Assembly (NCBI GenBank): GCA_017405085.1
Contig: JAFRBB010000059.1
Span: 1-64,000, forward strand
Origin: Eubacteriaceae bacterium
GTDB taxonomy: Bacteria > Bacillota > Clostridia > Eubacteriales > Eubacteriaceae
DNA length: 64,000 bases
Reading direction: 5' to 3'
Shown here: one piece after another, positions 18,042 through 26,779 of the stretch
How the letters are laid out: the number at the start of each line of letters is the position of its first letter
How positions within the stretch are numbered: the first letter of the stretch is position 1
Translations under genes and position numbers: made by a program
Notes under the pieces: generated by a model
What the model was told of the DNA's origin: nothing
Seen by the model: only the letters and a program-made list of their open reading frames with translations
The model's database searches: none

Positions 18042-18344
18042 AGATTCCTCCGTTTAAAAATATTAAAGATATTTTAAAATACAATTTTAAAAATGTAAAG
18101 ATATACATTTGATTAAAATAATAATAGCCGAAAAATTTGTCAATACTTATGCAGTGAATGGTATTTAAACGAATGGATTATGTCAAAAAAGTCCTTGACA
18201 TCTAATTTGTGAAAAAACGAGAAAGAAAAACAAAGAGAAATAAAAAAGCAAATAACCGAAAGAACTTACGCGGCGGAGGAAAATCAAAAGGAATCATTTT
18301 TTATAGTTCTTAATATATAATTCCGAGAGAATGCCTCGCCATAC

Positions 18345-18372
18345 AAAAAACCTCCGCCGGTGCCGGCAGAGG
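18345..18372 (-). terminator. Intrinsic terminator of the Crh-like gene
   Basis: On the minus strand CCTCTGCCGGC...GGCGGAGG ends in TTTTTT. The remainder of 18042-18344 is very AT-rich, carries the upstream region of the beta-helix gene, and shows no supportable gene. Confidence 0.7.
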
Positions 18373-18409
18373 CTTATCGTTTAATATTCAGCATTAAAAC
18401 ACAAAAGCT

Positions 18410-18685
18410 TTATTCTTCTTCGCCAAAACGATCTTCCACCAAAGCGATGAGATTTTCGACAGCTTCCAGTTCATCGTCGCCGTCGGCTTCAATCTCGATG
18501 CGTGTCCCTTTGGGAAGCGACAGACCGATAACGGAAATGATTGACTTGGCGTCTCCCGTTTGGCCGTTATCACAATTTATAATTTTAATATCGGAACTAA
18601 ATTGCGTGGCATGGCGCGTAAATTCCGATGCTGCCTTTGCCTGAAGGCCAATCCGGTTGACAAGAACTGTCTCTTTAGAATACAT
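18410..18685 (-). CDS. Crh-like HPr paralogue lacking the catalytic histidine
   Basis: A 91-residue HPr fold in which the catalytic position 15 is glutamine (GLQAKAAS) instead of histidine, the same substitution as in Bacillus Crh. The serine equivalent to Ser46 is kept (DAKSIISV). Such a protein cannot carry PTS phosphate from histidine but can be phosphorylated by HPr kinase and act as a CcpA co-effector. The usual R17 and P18 are also changed to K and A. The second of two ATGs (18685) is chosen for better spacing to GGGAGG. It has its own promoter and terminator. CcpA itself is not in the window. Confidence 0.8.
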   Translation of the reverse strand: MYSKETVLVNRIGLQAKAASEFTRHATQFSSDIKIINCDNGQTGDAKSIISVIGLSLPKGTRIEIEADGDDELEAVENLIALVEDRFGEEE

Positions 18686-18716
18686 CATTTCCTCCCATTG
18701 TTATGATTGAGACAAT

Positions 18717-18745
18717 ATTATAGCACAGATATGACGTAATGTCAC
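18717..18745 (-). promoter_or_regulatory. Promoter of the Crh-like gene
   Basis: On the minus strand GTGACA (18745-18740), a 17-bp spacer and TATAAT (18722-18717), ending about 30 bp before the start codon. Confidence 0.6.
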
Positions 18746-19295
18746 CATCTTTGTGGGATTGCATATAATATTGTACAAATAAAAAATGCCTTGGGGGCTA
18801 AAAACACGCGCCCGCGTTATGCTTTGCGTCAAGATCAATCGTATAAAGAAAAGCTTTGGCAGAATAATTTGATAGATATCATCATAGACGATGGCAAGCA
18901 AAGCAATCGAATGATAGTGAAAATGGCATAATAAAAATATTCATTATTATATATAGGATATATAGGCATCTGTCAAAAATAAAGGCGTTGAGAAACATTG
19001 GTGTCTTATGAACATGATCGTGATTGACTGTCAAAAGCAAAGTTGAAAACAGAAAACCAATTGATGGTTGTTTGCTGTTGCGCAGTTAAAAAATGGGATA
19101 ACAATTGCACGGGAACTACCAATTGTGAAGCAGGGCTATTGACAAAATAGCAGGACAAAAAATTATCTGTTGCGAATCAAAAAAAGAAAACGAAAATCAA
19201 AAAAGCTGAAACGAAACTTTCCCGATTTGAAAACAATCTCAAAAAGCTTAAAAAAGCCTAAAGCGCGGTATTAGCAATGAAAACACGTCAATTTT
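18746..19295. other. AT-rich intergenic region with a possible decayed reading frame
   Basis: No intact gene. Reading plus-strand codons from about 19062, a frame starts MVVCCCAVKKWDNNC, runs to a TAG near 19150, continues in the same frame with lysine-rich residues (...KLSRFENNLKKLKKA) and ends near 19261. This could be the tail of a decayed gene or chance in purine-rich DNA. I do not recognise it. Confidence 0.3.
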
Positions 19296-19339
19296 TGAAA
19301 ACGGTATGAAAACAATCAAAAAACAGGTTTTTTTATAAT
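19296..19339 (+). promoter_or_regulatory. Candidate cre (CcpA) site and -10 element upstream of the BMC operon
   Basis: TGAAAACGGTATGA at 19296-19309 matches the cre consensus TGWAANCGNTNWCA at 13 of 14 positions. TATAAT at 19334-19339 is a possible -10 box without a good -35, as expected for an activator-dependent promoter. No cobalamin riboswitch pattern was seen. Confidence 0.45.
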
Positions 19340-19411
19340 ATGTGTGCAAGTAATTACCCCAAAGAATGTTATAAAATATAAAAGTAAAAAACATCAAGGA
19401 GGATGAAGCTT

Positions 19412-19687
19412 ATGGCAAGTGAAGCTTTGGGCATGATTGAAACCAAAGGTCTTGTCGGTGTCATCGAAGCCACCGATGCTATGGTCAAATCTGCCAATGT
19501 CGAGTTCACAGGCTACGAAAAGATCGGTTCCGGTCTTGTGACCACTATGGTACGTGGCGATGTGGGCGCTGTCAAAGCGGCAGTTGATGCCGGCGCTGCG
19601 GCGGCTGACAAAGTAGGTCAGGTCGTTTCAGTGCATGTTATTCCGAGACCACATCAAGATGTGGAAAAAATGTTACCCAAACTTTAA
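19412..19687 (+). CDS. pduA: BMC hexameric shell protein, PduA/PduJ type
   Basis: A 91-residue single BMC domain that forms hexamers tiling the shell facets. [24 protein letters not shown] is the classical start, and KIGSG near residue 37 is the PduA pore loop. AAGGAGG at 19397-19402 favours the ATG at 19412 over the one at 19403. It is the first gene of the pdu operon. Confidence 0.95.
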   Translation: MASEALGMIETKGLVGVIEATDAMVKSANVEFTGYEKIGSGLVTTMVRGDVGAVKAAVDAGAAAADKVGQVVSVHVIPRPHQDVEKMLPKL

Positions 19688-19709
19688 TAATTAATGGAGG
19701 TGTGAATTA

Positions 19710-20489
19710 ATGAAAGACGATTTGATGAACAAATTGATGGAAGAAGTCATGAAGAAAATGGACGAAGTCGAAGAACCCGCAAGCCAAGCTGCTACAGGTA
19801 CCTGCGGTTTAACCGAATTTGTCGGCACAGCTATCGGCGATACCATTGGTCTCGTTATTGCTAACGTTAACGCTGAATTGCACGAAGCAATGAAAATCGA
19901 CCCGAAATATCGTTCAATCGGTATTATTTCCAGCCGTACCGGAGCTGGTCCGCAGATCATGGCCGCTGACGAAGCTGTCAAAGCGACCAACACTGAAATG
20001 GTTATCTGCCAACTCGCTCGCGATACCAAAGGCGGCGCTGGCCATGGTTGCCTCGTAGTCTTCGGTGCTGAAGATGTTTCCGATGCGAAACGTGCTGTCG
20101 AAGTCGCTCTCGTCGAAACCGACAAACATTTTGGCGATGTCTATGGCAACGATGCCGGTCACTTGGAATTCCAATACACCGCTCGTGCTTCCTTCGCTTG
20201 CAACCAAGCATTTGGCGCTCCCATCGGTAAAGCCTATGCGCTTATCTTAGCTGCTCCCGCTGGTATCGGTGTTCTCATCAGCGATATCGCCCTCAAAGCT
20301 GCTAACGTCGAATTGATTTCTTATTGCAATCCTGATGAAGGCACCAAAAACTCCAACGAAGGTTTCATCAACGTATACGGTGATGCCGGTGCTGTTCGTC
20401 AAGCTGTTTATGCCGCTCGTGACGCCGGTCGTCAAGCTCTTGAAGCTCTTGGTGGACCCTGCCCGCCGACCACAACTCCTTATATCTAA
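19710..20489 (+). CDS. pduB: BMC trimeric shell protein PduB
   Basis: A 259-residue tandem-domain (BMC-T) shell protein. The N-terminal amphipathic helix (LMNKLMEEVMKKMDEV) is followed by CGLTEFVGTAIGDTIGLVI and two circularly permuted BMC domains. Trimers of this class carry a gated pore. The length fits PduB. GGAGGTG precedes the ATG, 22 bp after pduA. In Salmonella the PduB N-terminus links shell to core; the helix here would suit that. Confidence 0.95.
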   Translation: MKDDLMNKLMEEVMKKMDEVEEPASQAATGTCGLTEFVGTAIGDTIGLVIANVNAELHEAMKIDPKYRSIGIISSRTGAGPQIMAADEAVKATNTEMVICQLARDTKGGAGHGCLVVFGAEDVSDAKRAVEVALVETDKHFGDVYGNDAGHLEFQYTARASFACNQAFGAPIGKAYALILAAPAGIGVLISDIALKAANVELISYCNPDEGTKNSNEGFINVYGDAGAVRQAVYAARDAGRQALEALGGPCPPTTTPYI

Positions 20490-20540
20490 GTCTAATCTGA
20501 ATTTCAAATTATCAAAGAGACTAATAGGAGGAATGATTAT

Positions 20541-22202
20541 ATGAGATCAAAAAGATTTGAAGCTCTTGATGCTCGTCCGGTAAAAAAAGACGGTTTCGTT
20601 AAAGAATGGCCGGAAGTCGGTCTCATCGCTATGAACAGCGACGGCGATCCGAAGCCGAGTCTGAAGATCGAAAACGGCGTTATCGTCGAAATGGACGGTA
20701 AAAAACGTGAAGATTTCGATATGCTCGATACCTTCATCGCAAACTATGGTATTCGTCTGGAAAAAGCAGAAGAATACATGAAGATCGATTCGCTTGAAAT
20801 TGCGAACAAACTCGTCGACATCCATGTTCCCAGAGCTGAAATTGTCGACATAACCACATCCATTACACCGGCGAAAATCGTCGATGTTTTGAACAAAATG
20901 ACGGTTCTCGAAATGATGATGGCGCAAAACAAAATGCGTGCTCGTCTGATGCCGTCCAACCAATGCCACGTTACGAACGTTAAGGATAACATGATTCAGA
21001 TCGCTTGCGATGCTGCTGAAGCTGCCATCCGTGGATTTGATGAAATGGAAACCACCGTTGGTGTTGCCCGTTACGCTCCCTTCAACGCTCTCGCGATCAT
21101 GATCGGCGCCAACGTCGGCCGCCCCGGTATCCTGACACAATGCGCTGTCGAAGAAGCTACCGAACTTGACCTTGGTATGAGAGGCTACACCGCTTATGCT
21201 GAAACCATTTCTGTCTATGGTACAGAACCGGTTTTCATGGATGGCGATGACACTCCCTATTCCAAAGCTTTCTTGGCTTCCTGCTACGCTTCCCGTGGTC
21301 TGAAAATGCGTTTTACATCCGGTTCCGGTTCCGAAGTCCAGATGGGTTATGCCGAAGGTAAATCCATGCTCTATTTGGAAGCTCGCTGCCTCTATGTCAC
21401 AAAAGGCGCCGGCGTCCAAGGTACTCAGAACGGTTCCGTTTCCTGCGTTGGTGTGCCCGCCGGTGTTCCCTCCGGTATTCGTGAAATCTTGGCAGAAAAC
21501 CTCTTGGCCGCCTGCCTCGACCTCGAATGTGCGTCCTCCAACGACCAGACCTTTACACATTCTGACCTCCGTCGCTGCGCTCGTTCCCTCATGCAAATGA
21601 TTCCGGGTACCGACTACATCTGCTCCGGTTATTCCGCAACCCCGAACTACGATAACATGTTCGCCGGTTCCAACTGGGATGCCGAAGACTATGATGACTG
21701 GAATGTTATCCAACGCGACCTTAAAATCGATGCCGGTCTCCAGCCTGCCGATGAAGACACTGTCGTTGCCGCCCGTGCGAAAGCCGCTCGCGCAATGCAG
21801 GCTCTCTTCAAAGAATTAGGCCTGACCGAAATCACCGATGAAGAAGTTGAAGCCGGAACCTACGCTAATGGTTCTAAAGACATGCCCGATCGTGATGTCG
21901 TTGCCGACCTCAAAGCTGTTGATGATCTCCTCGGCCGCGGTGCTACCGCTGTTGACTTCATCAAAGCCCTCGATCGCGGTGGCTTCCCCGATGTTGCCGA
22001 ATCTATCTTCAACATCCAGCTCCAGAAATGTGCCGGTGACTACCTGCATACCGCTTCCAAACTCTCTGAAGATTGGGAAGTTATTTCTGCCGTCAACTAC
22101 AAGAATGACTATCACGGCGTCCAGACCGGTTATGTCATCTCTGAAGAACGCTGGAACCAGATGAAGGATATTCCGTGGGCTGATGACCCGGCGACAATCT
22201 AA
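20541..22202 (+). CDS. pduC: B12-dependent diol/glycerol dehydratase large subunit
   Basis: The 553-residue alpha subunit holds the TIM-barrel active site that binds diol and adenosylcobalamin and converts 1,2-propanediol (or glycerol) to the aldehyde inside the compartment. It opens with RSKRFEALDARPV and includes MPSNQCHVTN, the substrate-region block GSEVQMGYAEGKSMLYLEARC and the C-terminal NDYHGVQTGY, all typical. The length matches the 554-residue enterobacterial PduC. AGGAGG precedes the ATG. Substrate preference (propanediol versus glycerol) cannot be assigned by eye. Confidence 0.95.
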   Translation: MRSKRFEALDARPVKKDGFVKEWPEVGLIAMNSDGDPKPSLKIENGVIVEMDGKKREDFDMLDTFIANYGIRLEKAEEYMKIDSLEIANKLVDIHVPRAEIVDITTSITPAKIVDVLNKMTVLEMMMAQNKMRARLMPSNQCHVTNVKDNMIQIACDAAEAAIRGFDEMETTVGVARYAPFNALAIMIGANVGRPGILTQCAVEEATELDLGMRGYTAYAETISVYGTEPVFMDGDDTPYSKAFLASCYASRGLKMRFTSGSGSEVQMGYAEGKSMLYLEARCLYVTKGAGVQGTQNGSVSCVGVPAGVPSGIREILAENLLAACLDLECASSNDQTFTHSDLRRCARSLMQMIPGTDYICSGYSATPNYDNMFAGSNWDAEDYDDWNVIQRDLKIDAGLQPADEDTVVAARAKAARAMQALFKELGLTEITDEEVEAGTYANGSKDMPDRDVVADLKAVDDLLGRGATAVDFIKALDRGGFPDVAESIFNIQLQKCAGDYLHTASKLSEDWEVISAVNYKNDYHGVQTGYVISEERWNQMKDIPWADDPATI

Positions 22203-22220
22203 CGGAGAGGGGTGTATATA

Positions 22221-22883
22221 ATGGCTATCAACGAACAAATGTTAAAAAGTATCATCGAAGATGTTTTGAAAGAAATGACTACCGCTGATGCTGCTCCCGC
22301 TGCTCCCGCAGAAAGCGCTGCAGCCGCTGCCGAAGGCGTTGAACTGACTCCCATCGGCGAAGCTAAAAAAGGCACTGACGCAAACGAAGTGGTCATCGGT
22401 ATTTCCGCGGCCTTCGCAGAAGAACAAACCACCAATATCATTGGTGTGCCGCACTCAGCTATTTTGAAAGAAATGATCGCCGGTATCGAAGAAGAAGGCT
22501 GCAAAGCCCGCGTTATCAAAGTATACCGCTCCGGCGACGTTGCTGTTATCGGTCATGACTGCGCCGCTGAATTCTCTGGTTCCGGTATCGCTATCGGTAT
22601 TCAGAGCCGCGGTACTGCCCTGATCCATCAGGCAGACCTGCCTCAGTTGGCTAACCTGGAATTGTTCTCACAATGTCCTTTGATCGATTTGGATACCTAT
22701 CGTGCAATCGGTAAAAACGCCGCGAAATATGCCAAAGGCGAAAGCCCGAACCCCGTCCCGGTCAAAAACGACCAGATGGCTCGTCCCGCCTATCAGGCTC
22801 GCGCCGCTCTCCTGTACTTGAAAGAAGTCCAGAGCGTTGTCCTCGGTAAAAAACCGGTTGAAATGAAGGTTACATTCAAATAA
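22221..22883 (+). CDS. pduD: Diol dehydratase medium subunit
   Basis: A 220-residue beta subunit that binds the cobalamin with PduC. An N-terminal amphipathic helix ([17 protein letters not shown]) followed by an alanine-rich linker is the encapsulation-peptide pattern that sends the enzyme into the BMC. The body has [18 protein letters not shown] and ends PVEMKVTFK. Start 22221 is chosen (GGAGAGGGG eight bases upstream) over a GTG nine bases earlier. Confidence 0.93.
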   Translation: MAINEQMLKSIIEDVLKEMTTADAAPAAPAESAAAAAEGVELTPIGEAKKGTDANEVVIGISAAFAEEQTTNIIGVPHSAILKEMIAGIEEEGCKARVIKVYRSGDVAVIGHDCAAEFSGSGIAIGIQSRGTALIHQADLPQLANLELFSQCPLIDLDTYRAIGKNAAKYAKGESPNPVPVKNDQMARPAYQARAALLYLKEVQSVVLGKKPVEMKVTFK

Positions 22884-22894
22884 GAGGTGATAAT

Positions 22895-23407
22895 ATGACT
22901 CAAGAACAAATGTTAGAACAAATCGTTAAACAGGTCATGGCCTCTATGTCCGGTGACGCTCCCGCTGCTGCCGCTCCGGCCGCCGGTGGTGCCACAGTTA
23001 CTGAAGCCGATTATCCGATCGGTGATAAAAGACCTGAACTCATCGTTTCGGCTACGGGTATTCCCTACAAAGAATTAACTTTGGAAAAACTCCTGGCCGG
23101 CGAACTCAAGCCCGAAGACTTAAGAATCAACCCCCACACCCTGGAACTCCAGGCTCAGGTTGCTGATTCTGTCCATCGTGATGCTTTCGGCCGCAACCTT
23201 CGCAGAGCTGCCGAACTCATCGCTGTTCCCGATGCTCGTTTGCTTGAAATCTACAACGCACTCCGTCCGTATCGTTCCACCAAAGAAGAACTCGACGCGA
23301 TTGCCGATGAACTCAAGACCAAATACAACGCGCCTGTTTCCGCTTCCTTAGTTGCTGAAGCTGCCGAAGTCGGATACAACAGAAAGAGAACAAGAGAATT
23401 TAAATAA
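22895..23407 (+). CDS. pduE: Diol dehydratase small subunit
   Basis: A 170-residue gamma subunit completing the C2D2E2 dehydratase. It also begins with a short amphipathic helix (EQMLEQIVKQVMASM) and an Ala-rich linker, then DYPIGDKRPELI and the conserved C-terminus GYNRKRTREFK. It starts 11 bp after pduD with AGAGGTG upstream. Confidence 0.93.
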   Translation: MTQEQMLEQIVKQVMASMSGDAPAAAAPAAGGATVTEADYPIGDKRPELIVSATGIPYKELTLEKLLAGELKPEDLRINPHTLELQAQVADSVHRDAFGRNLRRAAELIAVPDARLLEIYNALRPYRSTKEELDAIADELKTKYNAPVSASLVAEAAEVGYNRKRTREFK

Positions 23408-23426
23408 GCTAATAGCTTTCATCCTC

Positions 23427-23459
23427 GGCCGTCCCAATGGCGGGACGGCCGTAACTTTA
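23427..23459 (+). other. Strong intra-operon stem-loop between pduE and pduG
   Basis: CGGCCGTCCC-AATGGC-GGGACGGCCG, a perfect 10-bp GC-rich stem in the 79-bp gap. It is followed by TAACTTTAT rather than a T run, so it looks more like an mRNA-stabilising or processing structure, or a leaky terminator, than a full stop. Confidence 0.7.
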
Positions 23460-23486
23460 TAATGAACAGGATTGTTTGGAGGAAAT

Positions 23487-25301
23487 ATGATTATTGCAGG
23501 AATTGATATCGGTAACGCCAGTACCGAAACCGCTTTGGCCAGAGTGACCGACAGCACGCCGGAATTTTTGGCCAGCGGCATCGTGCCGACAACCGGTATT
23601 AAAGGCACAAGACAAAACATTCACGGTGTCTTCGCCTCCTTAAAACAAGCCCTTGAAAAAGCTGGTTTATCCGTTGAAGATGTTGATTTGATTCGATTGA
23701 ACGAAGCGGCGCCGGTTATCGGCGACGTGGCGATGGAAACCATCACGGAAACCATCATTACCGAATCAACAATGATCGGTCACAACCCGTCAACTCCTGG
23801 CGGTCTTGGAACCGGCGTAGGTACAACCATCAATATTCGAGAACTCAATAAAGCATCCAAAGGCGATGCTGTTATTGTGATTATTCCCCGCGAGATCGAT
23901 TTTGACACCTCATCTGCCATGATCAACAAAGCGGTTGCCGCCGGCGTTCACGTCAACGGCGCCATTGTTCAACGCGATGACGGTGTGCTCATCAACAATC
24001 GGCTCGAACACAAAATTCCCATCGTCGACGAAGTCGGCCTCATCGACAAAGTGCCCCTCGGAATGCGGGCGGCCGTCGAAGTTGCCGAACCCGGCCGCGT
24101 CGTCGAACAATTGTCGAATCCCTACGGAATCGCGACAGTGTTTGACTTGAACTCGGACGAAACCAAACAAGTTGTTCCGATCTCCCGTGCCTTAATCGGC
24201 AATCGCTCCGCGGTTGTCATCAAAACCCCTGCCGGTGACGTCAAGGAACGTAAAATCCCCGCAGGGAAAATCTTCATTCAGGGTGAGCACAAAAAGACGG
24301 AAATCAACGTTGACGACGGTGCGGAAAAAATCATGGAAGCCATTCGCAGTGTGGCTCCCATCGATGATGTCACAGGTGAACCCGGCACCAACGCGGGCGG
24401 CATGCTTGAAAAAGTGCGCCAGGTTATGTCAAACCTCACCAATCAACCGCCGGCAAACATCAAAATCCAGGATTTACTTGCTGTCGACACCTTTGTTCCT
24501 CAAAAGGTTCAAGGTGGGGTCGCGGAAGAATTCTCCATGGAAAACGCCGTCGGTATTGCTGCGATGGTCAAAGCGGATAAACTCCAAATGACCATGATTG
24601 CCGAAGAACTTCAAAAAGAACTCGGTGTGAAAGTCGAAGTCGGTGGCGTGGAAGCCGATATGGCCATCCGCGGCGCGCTCACCACACCGGGCTCCAATAA
24701 GCCGATGGCCATCTTGGATATGGGCGCCGGATCAACCGACGCTGCCATCATCAACCGCGCCGGAGATATCCACTCCATTCACTTGGCCGGAGCCGGCAAC
24801 ATGGTCACCATGCTCATTCAATCGGAGCTTGGCTTTGAAGATGCTGCAATTCCCGAAGATATCAAACGTTATCCGTTGGCTCATGTGGAGAGCATGTATC
24901 ACATTCGTCATGAAGACGGATCGGTACAGTTCTTCTCCGAACCCGTCGATCCCCGTACCTTTGCCCGCGTGGTTATCTTAAAACCCGAAGGCATGGTTCC
25001 GATTCCCGGCAACCACAAAATGGAACGCATCGTCCAGGTTCGTCAAGACGCCAAACAAAAGGTATTTGTCGTCAACGCGATTCGCTCACTGGAAAGAGTT
25101 TCTCCCACCGGTAATGCGCGTGACATAGAGTTTGTCACCATGGTCGGCGGTTCATCCCTCGACTTTGAAATCCCGCAGATGATCACCGACGCGCTGTCAC
25201 GCTACTCCATCGTAGCCGGCCGCGCCAATATCCGCGGATGTGAAGGACCCAGAAACGCCGTCGCGACGGGGCTGGTGCTCGCATATTGCGAAGGTGAATA
25301 A
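23487..25301 (+). CDS. pduG: Diol dehydratase reactivase large subunit
   Basis: The 604-residue chaperone-like ATPase that swaps damaged cobalamin out of inactivated dehydratase, together with PduH. It has an Hsp70/actin-like phosphate loop at the N-terminus (IIAGIDIGNASTETAL) and a second nucleotide-binding loop (LDMGAGSTDAAI) near residue 415. Start 23487 has GGAGGAAA upstream. pduH follows after 2 bp. Confidence 0.93.
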   Translation: MIIAGIDIGNASTETALARVTDSTPEFLASGIVPTTGIKGTRQNIHGVFASLKQALEKAGLSVEDVDLIRLNEAAPVIGDVAMETITETIITESTMIGHNPSTPGGLGTGVGTTINIRELNKASKGDAVIVIIPREIDFDTSSAMINKAVAAGVHVNGAIVQRDDGVLINNRLEHKIPIVDEVGLIDKVPLGMRAAVEVAEPGRVVEQLSNPYGIATVFDLNSDETKQVVPISRALIGNRSAVVIKTPAGDVKERKIPAGKIFIQGEHKKTEINVDDGAEKIMEAIRSVAPIDDVTGEPGTNAGGMLEKVRQVMSNLTNQPPANIKIQDLLAVDTFVPQKVQGGVAEEFSMENAVGIAAMVKADKLQMTMIAEELQKELGVKVEVGGVEADMAIRGALTTPGSNKPMAILDMGAGSTDAAIINRAGDIHSIHLAGAGNMVTMLIQSELGFEDAAIPEDIKRYPLAHVESMYHIRHEDGSVQFFSEPVDPRTFARVVILKPEGMVPIPGNHKMERIVQVRQDAKQKVFVVNAIRSLERVSPTGNARDIEFVTMVGGSSLDFEIPQMITDALSRYSIVAGRANIRGCEGPRNAVATGLVLAYCEGE

Positions 25302-25303
25302 TC

Positions 25304-25660
25304 ATGAATGCCAGCTTTGACGCGCCAAAACCGGAGATTAACGTCTTCTACGCCAAAAACAGCGTACCAAAGGATATTGTGACGGAAGTCACATTGGGGA
25401 TTGAAGAAGAAGGTATTCCCTTCGTCGTATTAGAAAAAGAAAACAAAAACGCCCGGGAATTGGCATATAAAGCAGCCGAAGCCTCCCACATCGGTGTGGG
25501 CATCGGCATCAGTGATGAAGTGGTCCTCCACTACATCAAGCTCAAGGGCGACACACCGTTGTTTGCCATCAGTTCGCAAAGCAACGAGGAAAACCTGAGA
25601 GCAATCGGCTCAAACGCCGGTAGACTTATGAAAAGGATGCCCTTCAGGGACGTAGAATAG
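25304..25660 (+). CDS. pduH: Diol dehydratase reactivase small subunit
   Basis: A 118-residue partner of PduG, structurally related to the dehydratase medium subunit it displaces during reactivation. IGIEEEGIPF and GVGIGISDEVVLHY are the family blocks. It begins 2 bp after pduG, so is translationally coupled. Confidence 0.9.
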   Translation: MNASFDAPKPEINVFYAKNSVPKDIVTEVTLGIEEEGIPFVVLEKENKNARELAYKAAEASHIGVGIGISDEVVLHYIKLKGDTPLFAISSQSNEENLRAIGSNAGRLMKRMPFRDVE

Positions 25661-25680
25661 GCTAAGAAAGGAGAACGCTC

Positions 25681-26079
25681 ATGCGTCAGGCATTAGGCTT
25701 GGTCGAAGCCATCGGACTGGCAACGGCAATTGAAGCAGCCGATGCGGCTGTCAAAAGCGCCAATGTAACGCTCGTCGGCTTAGAGCCCGCCAAAGGCAAT
25801 GGTATGCACACCATCAAACTGCTGGGAGACGTCGGTGCCGTCAAGGCAGGCGTTGAAGCAGCCAGTGTGGCATGTGATAAAGGCCGAGGCGTATTCAGCG
25901 TGAAGGTGATTCCGAGACCGGACAGCGGTATCGATGCGCTAATCGCCAACGACCAAACTCTCGGAATCGATCCCAATATCCTCAAAAACGAGCTCGGTAT
26001 CGACAGCTGGTGGAAGTTTGGAAAATACTCACAGCTCAAACCGACCGAAGGCAAAAAGACCCCTATCGAAGCCGAATAA
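25681..26079 (+). CDS. BMC-H shell protein with C-terminal extension (PduK-like)
   Basis: A 132-residue protein: an N-terminal BMC domain of about 90 residues (QALGLVEAIGLATAIEAADA) followed by a 40-residue tail. The gene position matches pduK, but the tail has no cysteines, whereas characterised PduK tails bind metal or Fe-S. Instead it is acidic to basic with an aromatic patch (DSWWKFGKYSQLKP), perhaps a docking site on the shell's inner or outer face. AAAGGAG precedes the ATG. Confidence 0.8.
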   Translation: MRQALGLVEAIGLATAIEAADAAVKSANVTLVGLEPAKGNGMHTIKLLGDVGAVKAGVEAASVACDKGRGVFSVKVIPRPDSGIDALIANDQTLGIDPNILKNELGIDSWWKFGKYSQLKPTEGKKTPIEAE

Positions 26080-26119
26080 AGAATCCTTAACGGGGAACCG
26101 TTAAAAAAGGATAAGACTT

Positions 26120-26779
26120 ATGAATAAACAGGAAAAACAAATTATTGAGCAGATTGTCATCAATACAGTCAAAAAACTGATTGAAGAAAAAGATGCTCCC
26201 AACAGGGTGCCGGTTGGCATTTCCAACAAGCACCTGCATTTATCTCAGGAACATGTCGATATTCTCTTTGGTGAAGGCCATCAACTCACCAACATCAAAG
26301 ACACCAAACAACCCGGACAGTTCGCTTGCGATGAATGTGTGCGCATCATCGGACCCAAAGGGGAATTCCCCAAGGTTCGCGTGCTCGGCCCTGTTCGTAA
26401 CGAAACACAAGTTGAGCTTTCGGCCACCGATTGCAGAACAATCGGGATTAAAGCGCCGATTCGTGAATCCGGAAAACTCGAAGGGACACCGGGCTGCACC
26501 TTAATCGGTCCGGAAGGAACCGTCGTTTTAGATCATGGCGTGATTATCGCGCTGCGTCACATTCACATGACGCCGGAAATTGCCGAACAATTGAACTTAA
26601 AAGACGGCGATTGTGTCGGTGTTGAGACCTCCGGCGACAGACCGCTGTTGTTCCGCGATGTGCTCATCCGCGTATCCGACAAGTTTGCCTATGAAATGCA
26701 CGTGGATACCGACGAAGCCAACGCGGCGGGTCTCAAGAATAACGACTTGATCAAAGTATTAGCAAAACAGGAGAAATAA
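26120..26779 (+). CDS. pduL: Phosphate propanoyltransferase PduL
   Basis: A 219-residue BMC phosphotransacylase that turns propionyl-CoA into propionyl-phosphate and recycles CoA inside the shell. The zinc-binding histidines lie in GISNKHLHLS and LRHIHM, and the two beta-barrel halves are complete. An N-terminal helix (EKQIIEQIVINTVKKLIEEK) is the expected encapsulation peptide. The stop codon overlaps the next start by one base. Confidence 0.95.
   Translation: MNKQEKQIIEQIVINTVKKLIEEKDAPNRVPVGISNKHLHLSQEHVDILFGEGHQLTNIKDTKQPGQFACDECVRIIGPKGEFPKVRVLGPVRNETQVELSATDCRTIGIKAPIRESGKLEGTPGCTLIGPEGTVVLDHGVIIALRHIHMTPEIAEQLNLKDGDCVGVETSGDRPLLFRDVLIRVSDKFAYEMHVDTDEANAAGLKNNDLIKVLAKQEK

Noticed and set aside
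18700-19411. Cobalamin riboswitch upstream of the pdu operon
   Set aside because: Looked for because the pathway needs B12, but no recognisable B12-box-like core was seen on the plus strand.
20547-21713. A 388-codon minus-strand frame antisense to pduC
   Set aside because: No ribosome site, no family resemblance, composition rich in His/Gly/Phe as expected from an antisense shadow of a conserved gene.
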